Numbered from the stretch's first letter, positions 16,806-27,114 are shown. The stretch: DNA of 64,000 bases from JBBDMU01 sp040905685 (GCA_040905685.1 JBBDRB010000105.1:1-64000), one strand, 5' to 3'. The notes: generated by a model not told the origin, from the sequence alone. A program made the numbers and translations.

Positions 16806-18625
16806 ATTATTTGAACCCCTCTTTTCCCCCCCTCCGCATCATCGCAGTATTATTCCTGTTGCTTCAAAGCCCTGTCTGGATGCAGGCCCAGCCGATGTCA
16901 AGTGCTGAGCGTATTGCCGTGGAGACCAGGGTTTCGGTAGATCACGTCAGGGCCGGCAGTGAATTCAAGGCGGCCGTGCTGCTGGATATCGAGGACCGCT
17001 GGCACGTCAATGCCAACCGTCCCAGCCTGGATTACCTTATCGGTACCGAATTGACGCTCGATCCCCATGAGCATTTTATCATCGCCGATATGCGCTATCC
17101 GGAACCCGAAAGCTACGCCTTTGCCTTCGCCGGCGGTGAAGAGCTGCTCGTATATGAAGGAGAGGTGCCTGTTTTTGTATCCTTTCGTGCCTCCTCTTCC
17201 CTGGAACCCGGAGAATACCTGATCGAAGGCCGGTTAAGGATTCAGGCATGCGATGACCAGGTTTGCCTGGCTCCGGCCCAGGTTCCGGTCCGCATTCCGG
17301 TAACGGTAGGGACCGCAGAACAACCGGCGCAAACGCAGCACGAGGAACTGTTCAGCCAGTATGAGTCCGGATTGACACCGGATGCGGGAGGCGATATCGC
17401 CGCGATGTTTGAGACCCGGGGCGGTGTACTGGCTTTCCTTGCCATATTTTTCATCGGTCTGGCGCTGAACCTGACGCCCTGCGTGTATCCCATGCTTTCG
17501 GTTACCGTATCGATTTTTGGCTCTCAAACCGAAAAGCGGGGAGGGGTGATCTTCTCAAAGGCCCTGCTGTATGTCCTGGGCATTGCCACCATGTACAGCG
17601 GACTGGGCGTGGCCGCCGCCCTCAGCGGAGGGCTGTTCGGGGCCTGGCTGCAGAGTCCGGCCGTATTGGCGGGCATAGGGATCCTGTTTTTTGGCCTGGC
17701 CCTCAGCATGTTCGGCCTTTATGAGCTGCAGATGCCTTACCGCATGACCAAAAGACTGGGAACCGGCAACTCCACCGGTTTTTTGGGTACGTATTTGTCC
17801 GGCCTGGTGGTCGGAATATTCGCAGCGCCGTGCATTGGCCCGCCCATCATTGCCCTTCTGGCTTTTGTAGGCACTCAGGGTGATCCTGTGTTTGGGTTCT
17901 GGACGTTTTTTATCCTTTCTGTCGGACTCGGCCTGCCTTATCTGGTGCTGGGGACATTTACGGGACTGATACAAAAACTGCCCAAATCAGGAATGTGGAT
18001 GGTTTGGGTGAAAAAGGTCTTTGGTGTGATATTAACCGGGCTGGCCCTTTTTTATATTGGCCTGGCCTTATATCCCGGGTATGTTCTGTATGTGATCCCC
18101 CTCACGCTCATTCCCGGGGGTATTTACCTTGGATTCGTTGACCGGTCCGGTCAGGGTAAGCCCATCTTCACCCGCTTAAAATACCTGATAGGAGCGGGGG
18201 CTGTAATCTACGGGTTGGTCTTTAGCCTGAATCTGCAAAAAGAAGGCATGGTTTGGGAACCCTATTCGGAAGCGCGTTTCGAGGCTGCTGTTCAGGAAGG
18301 CCGTCCCGTAATCATGGATTTTTATGCCGATTGGTGCATCCCCTGCCTGGAGCTGGACAGGATGACATTCACCGATCCGTCGGTAATCCGTTCAACCGAC
18401 CGCATGGTCCGGTTGAAGGTTGATCTGACCCATTTTGATTCTGAAGAGTCGGAAATGCTCAGGAGGGAATACCGTGTGGCCGGCGTTCCGTCCATCGTGT
18501 TTATCGACGAATCGGGCGAAGAAGTGCGACAGGCGCGTGTGGTGGGATTTTTGAATGCCTCAGAGTTTCTGAAACGAATCGAAATGGTGGATCCGGATTA
18601 CGTGATCCCTGTTTCAGGAGATTGA
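16802..18625 (+). CDS. dsbD: Thiol:disulfide interchange protein DsbD
   Basis: A 607-residue three-domain reductant conduit. A signal peptide is followed by the DsbD-alpha immunoglobulin-like domain (about 35-170) with the Cys pair in QACDDQVCLAP. The eight-helix CcdA-type membrane part has the two catalytic cysteines in NLTPCVYPML and AAPCIGPP. The C-terminal thioredoxin domain carries DWCIPCLE (about residue 515). It carries electrons from cytoplasmic thioredoxin across the membrane to periplasmic partners. It is translationally coupled to the thioredoxin lipoprotein upstream. It converges with the pseudouridine synthase gene with 5 bp between stops. Confidence 0.95.
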   Translation: MNYLNPSFPPLRIIAVLFLLLQSPVWMQAQPMSSAERIAVETRVSVDHVRAGSEFKAAVLLDIEDRWHVNANRPSLDYLIGTELTLDPHEHFIIADMRYPEPESYAFAFAGGEELLVYEGEVPVFVSFRASSSLEPGEYLIEGRLRIQACDDQVCLAPAQVPVRIPVTVGTAEQPAQTQHEELFSQYESGLTPDAGGDIAAMFETRGGVLAFLAIFFIGLALNLTPCVYPMLSVTVSIFGSQTEKRGGVIFSKALLYVLGIATMYSGLGVAAALSGGLFGAWLQSPAVLAGIGILFFGLALSMFGLYELQMPYRMTKRLGTGNSTGFLGTYLSGLVVGIFAAPCIGPPIIALLAFVGTQGDPVFGFWTFFILSVGLGLPYLVLGTFTGLIQKLPKSGMWMVWVKKVFGVILTGLALFYIGLALYPGYVLYVIPLTLIPGGIYLGFVDRSGQGKPIFTRLKYLIGAGAVIYGLVFSLNLQKEGMVWEPYSEARFEAAVQEGRPVIMDFYADWCIPCLELDRMTFTDPSVIRSTDRMVRLKVDLTHFDSEESEMLRREYRVAGVPSIVFIDESGEEVRQARVVGFLNASEFLKRIEMVDPDYVIPVSGD

Positions 18626-18630
18626 AACCG

Positions 18631-19320
18631 TCATAGAAAATAACTCCAGGGTTCAAATTCCAGCCGGGGCACTTCGAACCGGAGGGGCTCGTTCGTAGTG
18701 GGGTGGAGAAAACCGATCCCGACGGCCCGCAAAGCCAGGCTCCCTTTCTGCCGGGTTTGATACCGGGCCGGCAGGGTAACGGACTCCCCGTATTTCCGGT
18801 CTCCCCACAGGGGAAACCCCGAAGCGGCAAACTGTACGCGGACCTGATGGGGCCGGCCGGTTATCAACTCAATATTCACCAGGCTGCAACCGTTTTTGTA
18901 ATCCAGGCGGGTATAATTCAGGACGGCTTTTTTCCCATATTTTGATGATGGAGCCACCACGGCGGTGATGTTCGTCTTTGCATCTTTGGCGAGGTGGTGG
19001 GTCATGCTCCCTTTCGGAGGACATTGTCCGATGACCACGGCCTGATAATTTTTGGAGAATTTCCGGTCCCTGATCTGGTCCGAGAGCCGGGATGCGGCTT
19101 TGGATGTTTTGGCTAAGACCATGACCCCGCTTACGGGCCGGTCTAACCGCTGGACCAGCGCAAGGAATACATTCCCGGGTTTATTGTATTTTTCCCTGAG
19201 ATGCAGTTTTAAATAGCTTTGCAGATCATCGTCTTTGGATTCGTCTTTCTGAGACGGCATGTTAATGGGTTTATCCACCACCAGCAAATGATTGTCTTCG
19301 TATATTATTGGAATATTCAT
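18631..19320 (-). CDS. RluA-family RNA pseudouridine synthase
   Basis: A 229-residue RluA-type synthase lacking an S4 domain. It starts at the catalytic domain (PIIYEDNHLLVVDKP). The catalytic aspartate lies in VQRLDRPVSG (about 61-70), where the first His of the classical HRLDR is Gln, as in RluC/RluD-like short members. The binding segments GRPHQVRVQFA and GDRKYG follow. It isomerises uridine in rRNA or tRNA; which site is not predictable. Divergent from uvrC with 89 bp between starts. Confidence 0.93.
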   Translation of the reverse strand: MNIPIIYEDNHLLVVDKPINMPSQKDESKDDDLQSYLKLHLREKYNKPGNVFLALVQRLDRPVSGVMVLAKTSKAASRLSDQIRDRKFSKNYQAVVIGQCPPKGSMTHHLAKDAKTNITAVVAPSSKYGKKAVLNYTRLDYKNGCSLVNIELITGRPHQVRVQFAASGFPLWGDRKYGESVTLPARYQTRQKGSLALRAVGIGFLHPTTNEPLRFEVPRLEFEPWSYFL

Positions 19321-19409
19321 AACGTTAAAATAGCCTCATTTATACTCAATAACGTAACCGTTTATCCCTACCGTCTCCATGCCGGTACGGCAGCGGAAGT
19401 CCGCAGCAC

Positions 19410-21242
19410 ATGAACGCATTATTAAAAGAAAAACTGGATAACCTGCCCGTGGCCCCGGGAGTGTATCTGTATAAAGATTCCGGGAACCGGATCCTGTACA
19501 TCGGTAAAGCCAAACGGCTAAGGCATCGCGTGCGGTCCTATTTTCAGGAATCCCGCAACCATACGGGCAAGATCATGGCCCTGGTCAACCGTATCGTTGA
19601 CCTGGAGATCATTGTCACCGATTCGGAAGCCGAAGCCCTGATCCTGGAGAACAACCTGATCAAGCAGCATCAGCCCCGGTACAATATCAATTTGAGGGAT
19701 GATAAATCGTTTCCCTATATCTGCGTCACGAAAGAAGATCGTCCGAGGGTCTTTCCCACACGGACCATCATCCGGGACGGCAGCAAATATTACGGGCCCT
19801 ATGACCATGTAGGAAAAATGAGGCAGATGCTGGAGACCATACGCCTGACGTTCGGGCTTTGCACCTGTGCCTGCACCCCGCGAATGGTAGACCGTTCGCG
19901 CGGGGTGCCGCGGTGGGGTAAATGTTTCGAAGAGTATTTTGAAAATTGTTCCGGTGATACCGACGCCGGGCTCTACCGCGATAGTATCGATAAGGTGTCC
20001 AGGCTTCTGAACGGTAAAACCGAGGACCTGATCCGGGAGCTGAAAGAAGAAATGCAGATCGCCTCCCAGGCCATGGAATTTGAGAAGGCGGCCGTGCTGC
20101 GTGACGGCATTGATTCCCTGCGCAAATACAGCCAGAAGATGAAGATGATCACCACCGAAGCGGTAGACCGTGACGTATTCGGCCTTGAAGTGGACCAGGA
20201 GGAGAATCTGGCTTGCGGAGTGCTGTTTAAGATCCGGGAAGGGAAAATGCTCGGCAAATATCACCGGTTGCTGAAAAATATAGAGGGCCGGAAGGAAGGG
20301 GAGATCCTTCAGACCTTTATTGAGGATTACTACACCAGCGCCGTGGCGGGGGCCAGTCCGGATGAGGTGCACATCAGCCATGAGCTGGATGACGACGAAC
20401 CGCTGCTGGAGTTTTTAACCCGGGAACATCACAGGCGAGTACCCATCATCCAGCCGAAGATCGGGGAAAAAGCACAATTTATACGGATGGCCCTGTCCAA
20501 TGCCAGTCATCTGCTGAAAGAGGTCCTCTTCCAGAAGCAGAATGCAGAAAAAGACCGTATTCCCCATTCGGTAAAAAGCCTGCAGCGTGACCTTCGCCTG
20601 AAACAGCCGCCACGGCGTATTGAATGTTTCGATATTTCCAACCTTCAGGGCACCGATACGGTCGCCTCCCTGGTATGTTTTGTGGATGGGCAGCCGCGAA
20701 AGAGTGAATACAAACGGTATACCATACGGACCGTAACCGGACCCGATGATTTTGCTTCCATGCGGGAGGTCATCGGCCGGCGGTACTCCAGACTGATGAA
20801 AGAAAAACGGCAAATACCCGATATGATTATCGTTGACGGTGGCAAAGGCCAGCTTTCGAGCGCGGTGGCCGTTTTAAAAGAAATCGGCTTCCTGGGGCAG
20901 ACCACCCTGATCGGACTGGCCAAACGACTCGAGGAAGTTTACCTGCCCGGCATGCCGGAACCGGTCATGATCTCTAAAACCTCATCCAGTTTGAAGCTGC
21001 TGCAGCGCCTCAGGGATGAGGCTCACCGCTTTGCCATCACCTTTCACCGGCAGAAAAGAAGCAAACGCACGTTTCAAAGCGAATTGCACGGGATCGCCGG
21101 CGTAGGGGAGAAAAGTGTGGTGAAGCTGCTGTTACATTTTGGTTCGGCCAAACAAGTCGCACAGGCCGGTCTGGACCAGCTGGTGCCCGTTGTTGGAAAA
21201 TCCATGGCGATAAAGATATATGCTTCCTTCCATCCCGACTAA
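19410..21242 (+). CDS. uvrC: Excinuclease ABC subunit C
   Basis: A 610-residue UvrC of normal length. The order is: the GIY-YIG nuclease domain (GVYLYKDSGNRILYIGKAK, about 18-36, makes the 3' incision), the UVR domain (MEFEKAAVLRDGIDSL, about 215-230, contacts UvrB), the RNase-H-like nuclease for the 5' incision (IECFDISNLQGTDTVAS, IIVDGGKGQLSSA) and the C-terminal helix-hairpin-helix (LHGIAGVGEKSVVKLL). There is an unusual cysteine-rich insert around residues 150-175 (CTCACTPRMVDRSRG), found in many UvrC proteins as an Fe-S site. It performs dual incision in nucleotide excision repair. Stand-alone gene. Confidence 0.97.
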   Translation: MNALLKEKLDNLPVAPGVYLYKDSGNRILYIGKAKRLRHRVRSYFQESRNHTGKIMALVNRIVDLEIIVTDSEAEALILENNLIKQHQPRYNINLRDDKSFPYICVTKEDRPRVFPTRTIIRDGSKYYGPYDHVGKMRQMLETIRLTFGLCTCACTPRMVDRSRGVPRWGKCFEEYFENCSGDTDAGLYRDSIDKVSRLLNGKTEDLIRELKEEMQIASQAMEFEKAAVLRDGIDSLRKYSQKMKMITTEAVDRDVFGLEVDQEENLACGVLFKIREGKMLGKYHRLLKNIEGRKEGEILQTFIEDYYTSAVAGASPDEVHISHELDDDEPLLEFLTREHHRRVPIIQPKIGEKAQFIRMALSNASHLLKEVLFQKQNAEKDRIPHSVKSLQRDLRLKQPPRRIECFDISNLQGTDTVASLVCFVDGQPRKSEYKRYTIRTVTGPDDFASMREVIGRRYSRLMKEKRQIPDMIIVDGGKGQLSSAVAVLKEIGFLGQTTLIGLAKRLEEVYLPGMPEPVMISKTSSSLKLLQRLRDEAHRFAITFHRQKRSKRTFQSELHGIAGVGEKSVVKLLLHFGSAKQVAQAGLDQLVPVVGKSMAIKIYASFHPD

Positions 21243-21254
21243 ACCGGCAGGGTA

Positions 21255-22139
21255 TCACTTTTCGCTGATAAAAATGCGGACCCCGGCCCCGGCCATGCCG
21301 CCGAACAGACCGATCCCGCCGTCGACATTATAGATGATATTCGGAATTTCACCCGGCGAAAGAGTTGATCCTCCCAACTGGACAGACTGGGAGCGGTAGA
21401 AATCGTACACATTATCATCAATGGCATAGGTATTGATCTCATTGGGCCCGTAATAGGCTATGCCAATCCAGGGATAGCGGAGAACCAGGGCTTCATTTTC
21501 AATAACATAGTTCTCCTGATTGATAATGCCTGAATTGATGATCTCAAAGGAATTCTGGTCGTTTTCAGCATTTTGCCAGAAAGGGGTAAGTTCGAAGTTT
21601 TCCATATCCAGGGCTTTGGTCGCGAATATATAATAGCTTTGGCGGCCCGGGTAGGTGCTGGTCGAAAAGGTAACGGACAGTTGTTCATCGGATTGATAGA
21701 CGGCCGAATTGCGTTCCATGTCCAATACTTCGAATGGGCCTGGTATTATGGTTTCCGCTGAGATCACCTCATCCGAATCGGGAAACGTTATTTCAAGTTC
21801 ATAGGTTCTCCGGCCTTCCACTACCGTGTTATTCTGGCCGGTTTCGTAAACTCCATTTTCAAAGGGTTTCTCCTGAAGGATATAGGTAGTTTCCCTGTGC
21901 CGCCCGTCTTCATCCAGCAAATGGATGCGTACCCGGGCATCAGAGACCCCGGTCTCGCCGGGCACGTATTCCCTGTCGAATGACACGGTAGTCGTCAGCC
22001 TCACCGGTGGTATGGGCTCGCCTTCTATGAGATAGCTTTCCACGACGTACTGTTCCTGATAGTCGTCCTGGGGATAGAAATTGCAGGCGTTAAAAAAGAC
22101 GGTGAACATAAAAGCAGGAAAAAGATAAAGGCCTTTCAT
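21255..22139 (-). CDS. DUF4249 outer-membrane-associated lipoprotein
   Basis: A 294-residue lipoprotein with the lipobox FFNAC at the end of its signal peptide. The segment QYVVESYLIEGEPIPPVRLTTT and the mid part YELEITFPDSDEVISAETIIPGP identify the DUF4249 family, which is restricted to Bacteroidota and relatives. The family is almost always encoded next to a TonB-dependent receptor, as here, and probably forms a surface-exposed partner of that receptor. ATG at 22139 lies 2 bp after the receptor stop; a TTG at 22145 would overlap it and is less likely. Ligand unknown. Confidence 0.85.
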   Translation of the reverse strand: MKGLYLFPAFMFTVFFNACNFYPQDDYQEQYVVESYLIEGEPIPPVRLTTTVSFDREYVPGETGVSDARVRIHLLDEDGRHRETTYILQEKPFENGVYETGQNNTVVEGRRTYELEITFPDSDEVISAETIIPGPFEVLDMERNSAVYQSDEQLSVTFSTSTYPGRQSYYIFATKALDMENFELTPFWQNAENDQNSFEIINSGIINQENYVIENEALVLRYPWIGIAYYGPNEINTYAIDDNVYDFYRSQSVQLGGSTLSPGEIPNIIYNVDGGIGLFGGMAGAGVRIFISEK

Positions 22140-22141
22140 AG

Positions 22142-24412
22142 TCAAAAGGTAAGGGTGTAGGTCACAGTGGGCAAAATGGGCAGCAGAGCAACCTCATCCC
22201 GTGTTATGGGATTGTCCTCGAACCGGTAGTTATAAAACCAGATATTCCTTCTCGAATACACGTTGATAACCTGCAGCTGCAGTTCGGACTCCGTCCATCC
22301 GAAGAAATTACCCTGGCGGGTAAAACCCAAATCCAGACGGTGGTAGGCCGGCAGGCGTGAAGCATTCATCCGCCCGACCACAATGGCATCGGTGAAGTTG
22401 GCCTGGCTGCTGAAGGGGTCATCCTGCATTACCGTGCGGCCCAGGGGCTCCGTATAGGCCTGTCCGGTGGCATAGCTCATGATGGCCGTGGCATTCCACC
22501 GCCGGGAGAGGGCATAACTGGCAACAAGATTAACATCATTCGTGCGATCGTATTTCGGGGGGTAATAATCATTGTTGTTGAACCCGTTGAACTGCCTCCG
22601 GGTGACGCCGAAGGTGTAGCTGGCATAGCCGCTTAACCGGCCCGATTCTTTCTGAAACAGGATTTCGAGTCCGCTTGCATAACCTTGTCCGAAACGGAAG
22701 AGGTCTTCATAGTCCCTGCCGGCCACATCGCCCGCGAAGGGATCGAGCTCGAAGAGATCCCTCATCGTCCGGTAATAGGCTTCGATCTCCAGGTTATAGT
22801 TTTCAAAAAAGGTATGTTTAAATCCGAGTACGAACTGATCACCATAGGCCGGCGCTACACCCTGGCCGGCCATCAGCCACACATCGAAACCGGAGAAGGC
22901 CTCATTGGTAATCAGGGTCAGGAACTGGTTATACCGTCCGTAGGCAGCCTGAAGCCGCATGGTGGTGGTCAGATACCGTTCTATGGAAAGGCGGGGAGCA
23001 AGCCTGAAATCGTTGTTATTGGAGAAGTAGCTTCCACGCAGGCCCAAATGGATGATCCAGAGGGGAGAGGGCCTCCAGGAATCCTGCATATAAAAAGTGG
23101 CGTACCGGGATTGGATGCGTGAGCGGAAGTTATCGTTTCCGTCAAAACGGTCATTAAGACGCAGCGTTAGGTTTCCCAGCCAGACCCCGCCCTGCACCTG
23201 ATGGGCATTGCCCGGGATCCACTCAAGGTCTCCCCTGGCTGAAAAATCATAAACAAAGTTCCTGCGTTCGAAAGCGGTGCCCCCAAACTCAAAATGGGGG
23301 TAATTAAAATACTGGGAACCGGTAAAGGTAAAATTGGAGAAGACATAATTTGAGAAAATGTGCGTCCAGTTCCCGCTTACCGTCCGGTTGCCGTAGGTCA
23401 GGCTGATATCCAGGTCGTCGTCAAAGGGCAGATGGACATCGTCCTGTCCGGTATAAGCCGAAAGACTGACCCTGTTATCGTCATTTGGATCCAGATTTAC
23501 TTTGGCATTGATATCGTAGAAATAAAAACTGGAGGGTATATTATCGTAGGTATTCCTCAGTACCGCCAACACCGGTTCCAGGGTGGAGCGCCGGGCAGCC
23601 AGCATGTAGGAGCCTTTGGAGTAAGGCCCTTCGATCATAGCCCGGGACGACAGCATCCCTAAACTGACCGTACCGGCTGTTTCATTGCGATTGCCGTCTT
23701 TGTTGTAGATATCCACAACCGAACCCAGGCGCCCCCCGTATTCGGCGGGATAGCCACCTTTAAAGAGCTGCACATCCTTAATGGCATCCGGATTAAAGGT
23801 AGAAAAGAACCCAAAAAAATGGGTCGGATTATAAACGGTAGTGCGATCCAGCAGGATCAGGGTTTGGTCGGGACTTCCGCCGCGGATATAGAGCCCGGAA
23901 GAAAAATCAGAGGCGGCCTTAATCCCCGGCAGCAACTGTATGGAACGAAAGACATCGGCCTGAAGAACGGAAGGAACCTCAGTGATCAGTTCGGTGCTGA
24001 CGCGGGAACGCCCGATGGACTGCCTTTCCTCCCCCTCCCGTTCGGATTCCACGACAATTTCGTCCAGGACCAGTCCGGCCGGCAATAAGGCGATGTCAAG
24101 GCGGACCTGCTCCCCGGTTCCGAATTCAACTTCTTCCATATGATTTTCATAGCCCAGATACGAGAACCGGATGGCATAGGTGCCGGGGGGAATGTTCCGC
24201 AGGCTGTAGTAGCCCGAAGTATTGGTTGTTGTCCCCAGCCCGGTCCCGGTGATCAGAATATTGGCCGCCATCAGCGTCTCTCCGGTGGCGGCGTCGCTTA
24301 TATATCCGTTCAGGGAGGCCTGCTGAGCCATAACTTCCTGTATGTTAAGGATGAACAGCAGGGTTAAACCGGCAAAACTATTTAGGCATGTGGCAGAAAG
24401 GTTGGAATGCAA
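22142..24412 (-). CDS. TonB-dependent receptor with carboxypeptidase-like N-terminal domain
   Basis: A 756-residue outer-membrane receptor. It has a signal peptide, a CarboxypepD_reg-like beta-sandwich (about 31-110, LNGYISDAATGETLMAANI), a plug domain (about 125-230, VLQADVFRSIQLLPGI, SSGLYIRGGSPDQTLILLD) and a 22-strand barrel ending in PTVTYTLTF, with the required C-terminal Phe. No SusD gene is nearby, so this is a single receptor paired with a DUF4249 lipoprotein rather than a SusCD system. The only in-frame start preserving the signal peptide is TTG at 24412, with a stop just upstream. It imports an unknown ligand (siderophore, peptide or glycan) using TonB energy. Confidence 0.93.
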   Translation of the reverse strand: MHSNLSATCLNSFAGLTLLFILNIQEVMAQQASLNGYISDAATGETLMAANILITGTGLGTTTNTSGYYSLRNIPPGTYAIRFSYLGYENHMEEVEFGTGEQVRLDIALLPAGLVLDEIVVESEREGEERQSIGRSRVSTELITEVPSVLQADVFRSIQLLPGIKAASDFSSGLYIRGGSPDQTLILLDRTTVYNPTHFFGFFSTFNPDAIKDVQLFKGGYPAEYGGRLGSVVDIYNKDGNRNETAGTVSLGMLSSRAMIEGPYSKGSYMLAARRSTLEPVLAVLRNTYDNIPSSFYFYDINAKVNLDPNDDNRVSLSAYTGQDDVHLPFDDDLDISLTYGNRTVSGNWTHIFSNYVFSNFTFTGSQYFNYPHFEFGGTAFERRNFVYDFSARGDLEWIPGNAHQVQGGVWLGNLTLRLNDRFDGNDNFRSRIQSRYATFYMQDSWRPSPLWIIHLGLRGSYFSNNNDFRLAPRLSIERYLTTTMRLQAAYGRYNQFLTLITNEAFSGFDVWLMAGQGVAPAYGDQFVLGFKHTFFENYNLEIEAYYRTMRDLFELDPFAGDVAGRDYEDLFRFGQGYASGLEILFQKESGRLSGYASYTFGVTRRQFNGFNNNDYYPPKYDRTNDVNLVASYALSRRWNATAIMSYATGQAYTEPLGRTVMQDDPFSSQANFTDAIVVGRMNASRLPAYHRLDLGFTRQGNFFGWTESELQLQVINVYSRRNIWFYNYRFEDNPITRDEVALLPILPTVTYTLTF

Positions 24413-24587
24413 TATCTTCTTCTTTTCTTAAATTGTGTCATGTGGATGCCGTGCTTACCCGTTCATTCAATGAATAATACGAAGTTTTTTTCGTTTATTA
24501 AGATAGCAGGAGGGAAAACCAGTTTGCTCATTTTACGCTGTTAGTCGTTATATTCCTTTAAATAACCCTTGCTTACACTTATAAGTT

Positions 24588-25940
24588 ATGAATATCGTAT
24601 CAGCTATAACAGGTAAGACCCTTGTCATGGTTTTTCTTCTGGCAAACCCATTTGCTCACGCGAACGTTCAGGCCCAGAATGGGGATCAGGTGCATGTCGT
24701 CGAAGTGGAAGGATTGGTTGACAATGGGCTGCATAGCTATATCCAGCGAAGCCTCTCGGCCGCCGAATCGGAAAGTGCGGCCGGAGTCATTTTGCATATA
24801 GACACCTTTGGGGGACTGGTTGACGCGGCGGATAAGATCAGGAAAACCCTGCTGGATGCGGAAATCCCCGTTATTGCGTTTATTGATAAAAATGCGGCCT
24901 CGGCCGGAGCGCTGATCGCCCTGTCGGCCGACTCGATCTTTATGTCTCCGGGCTCCTCCATCGGAGCAGCCACCGTGGTTGATGGTGCCGGTGAAGCCGC
25001 AGATGAAAAAATGCAGAGCTATATGCGGGGGCTGATGAGGTCGACGGCCGAGGCAAAAGGACGCGATCCCAGGCTGGCCGAGGCCATGGTGGACCAGCGT
25101 ATTGTCATTGAGGGGGTCATAGAGGAAGATGTCCTGCTTACACTCAGCACCAGTGAAGCGGTGGCCCTGGGACTTGCCGATGCTTCCCTGGCAAGTCTGG
25201 TCCAGGTACTCGAACACATGGGCTGGGAAGACTATGAGATTATTTCGGTCAATCAGCTCTGGCAGGAAACGGTGCTCCGCTTTTTCGCCGGTCCGGTGGT
25301 AACCAGCCTGCTCATGTTAATGATGCTGGGGGGGCTGTATTTTGAGCTTCAGTCACCGGGGATTGGTTTCCCGGGAGCCATAGCCCTCACAGGAGCTCTA
25401 GCTTTCTTTGCTCCCCATTACATAATGGGGCTGGCGAGCTGGGAGATCATCATCTTTTTTCTGGGGGTCTTGCTTTTGATTATCGAGATCTTCGTGGTGC
25501 CCGGATTCGGAATACCAGGCATCGCCGGTATTATACTTGTCATTTTCAGTTTGCTGGCCTCCATGGTGGGCAACGTCGGGTTTAATTTTCCCGAGATCCG
25601 GTACATGAGCGGACCCATATGGACCATGGTCGCGACACTGGTACTCGGAATCGCCCTGATTATCTCCCTGGCCAGGCATATGCCTCAGAGCAAAGCTTTC
25701 AACCGGCTGGTGCTGGCCAATACCACAGGGACCTCTTATGGATATACATCGGCCACTACGGTGGAAGATCTGATCGGTCTGGAGGGGGTTGCCTTATCGA
25801 CCCTGCGCCCGGCGGGCACCGCATTAATTGACTCGCGCCGCATTGATGTCGTTTCCGACGGTGACTTCATTGAAAAGGGTGAAAAAATCAAGGTAATTAC
25901 CTCGGTCGGCAGCCGGGTCATGGTTAGCCGGGTGAGTTGA
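24588..25940 (+). CDS. nfeD: NfeD-type membrane serine protease (ClpP-class)
   Basis: A 450-residue long-form NfeD. A signal peptide precedes a ClpP/SppA-type protease domain (about 32-225) with NAASAGALIALSAD carrying the nucleophile Ser and SIGAATVV near the oxyanion part. Four to five membrane helices follow (about 240-365), then the OB-fold NfeD domain (about 380-448). Long NfeD proteins act on membrane-microdomain stomatin/flotillin-like partners, and here floA follows after 70 bp, a classical pair. The role is membrane organisation or protein quality control. Confidence 0.93.
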   Translation: MNIVSAITGKTLVMVFLLANPFAHANVQAQNGDQVHVVEVEGLVDNGLHSYIQRSLSAAESESAAGVILHIDTFGGLVDAADKIRKTLLDAEIPVIAFIDKNAASAGALIALSADSIFMSPGSSIGAATVVDGAGEAADEKMQSYMRGLMRSTAEAKGRDPRLAEAMVDQRIVIEGVIEEDVLLTLSTSEAVALGLADASLASLVQVLEHMGWEDYEIISVNQLWQETVLRFFAGPVVTSLLMLMMLGGLYFELQSPGIGFPGAIALTGALAFFAPHYIMGLASWEIIIFFLGVLLLIIEIFVVPGFGIPGIAGIILVIFSLLASMVGNVGFNFPEIRYMSGPIWTMVATLVLGIALIISLARHMPQSKAFNRLVLANTTGTSYGYTSATTVEDLIGLEGVALSTLRPAGTALIDSRRIDVVSDGDFIEKGEKIKVITSVGSRVMVSRVS

Positions 25941-25966
25941 AAAACCGTTAGCATTATCCATAAGCG

Positions 25967-25983
25967 GGCTTTATATTAAAGCC
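25967..25983 (+). other. Intergenic hairpin between nfeD and floA
   Basis: GGCTTTA at 25967-25973 pairs with TAAAGCC at 25977-25983 across a 3-nt loop. No T-run follows on the plus strand, so it is not a full terminator; it may stabilise the 3' end or tune floA expression. Confidence 0.35.
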
Positions 25984-26010
25984 TTAATACTCAATTTAAC
26001 CACGTTCTAT

Positions 26011-27036
26011 ATGGATCCGAATCTGTTACCGCTCGGCATTATTGGCATTATTGTCATAGCCCTGTTTGTATTTTTCTATTTTGTGCCACTCGGCCTGTGG
26101 ATTACAGCCTTTTTCTCCGGGGTAAAAATATCCATATTCAGCGACCTGGTGGGTATGCGCCTCCGGAAGGTTCCTCCCGGACCCATTGTCAAGGCTGCCA
26201 TTACGGCGACCAAGGCGGGGCTAAACATTGGTGTCGGCCAGCTGGAAGCCCATTTTCTTGCCGGCGGGAACGTGCAGAAAGTGGTGATGGCGTTGATCTC
26301 GGCCGACAAAGCCAATTTGGGCCTGACCTTCGAGCGTGCGGCCGCCATAGATCTGGCCGGAAGGGATGTTTTCGAGGCGGTGCAGATTTCTGTAAATCCC
26401 AAAGTTATTGAAACCCCGGCCATCACGGCGCTCGCAAAAGACGGCATTCAGGTCCGTGCCACCGCCCGGGTTACCGTGCGCGCCAACCTGGAGCGGCTTG
26501 TCGGCGGTGCTACGGAAGAAACGATCCTGGCCCGGGTGGGAGAAGGCATTGTAACGACCGTCGGTTCTGCAGACGATCATAAAGCCGTACTCGAGAATCC
26601 TGACCAGATTTCAAAAATCATACTGAGCAAGGGCCTGGACAGCGGAACGGCATTTGAGATCCTGTCGATCGATATCGCAGACGTTGATGTCGGCGATAAT
26701 ATCGGGGCGGCCCTGCAAACCGATCAGGCCGAGGCGGATCTGCAGGTTGCCCGGGCCAAGGCTGAAGAGAGAAGGGCCATGGCCGTTGCTCTCGAGCAGG
26801 AAAATCGTGCAAAAATCCATGAAATGCGGGCCCGGGTTGTGGAAGCGGAAGCCCAGGTGCCTCTGGCTATTTCCGAAGCCTTCAAAGCGGGCAAATTAGG
26901 GGTAATGGATTACTACAATATGAAAAATATCCTGGCCGATACGGACATGAGGCAATCAATAGCCCAGGGCAGTGAGACCAAGGCTGATGACCCCAATACG
27001 CCTTCTACCGGGGGCGGCAGGGGAAAAAGAAAATAG
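26011..27036 (+). CDS. floA: Flotillin-like protein FloA
   Basis: A 341-residue FloA (YqfA/UPF0365). A hydrophobic hairpin at the N-terminus (about 8-33) anchors it. The SPFH-type core follows with VGMRLRKVPPGPIV, IDLAGRDVFEAVQISVNPKVIETP and VGGATEETILARVGEGIVTTVG. A coiled-coil, alanine/glutamate-rich tail (about 235-295) promotes oligomers. FloA scaffolds membrane microdomains in many bacteria. Pairing with nfeD supports the call. It is followed after 78 bp by ssrA. Confidence 0.96.
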   Translation: MDPNLLPLGIIGIIVIALFVFFYFVPLGLWITAFFSGVKISIFSDLVGMRLRKVPPGPIVKAAITATKAGLNIGVGQLEAHFLAGGNVQKVVMALISADKANLGLTFERAAAIDLAGRDVFEAVQISVNPKVIETPAITALAKDGIQVRATARVTVRANLERLVGGATEETILARVGEGIVTTVGSADDHKAVLENPDQISKIILSKGLDSGTAFEILSIDIADVDVGDNIGAALQTDQAEADLQVARAKAEERRAMAVALEQENRAKIHEMRARVVEAEAQVPLAISEAFKAGKLGVMDYYNMKNILADTDMRQSIAQGSETKADDPNTPSTGGGRGKRK

Positions 27037-27114
27037 GGGTTAAAATAAGTTATATAAACTGACGTTTTATTAACTATAGTGCCAATTGTTCTTTGTATAT
27101 TAAATACTGTATTT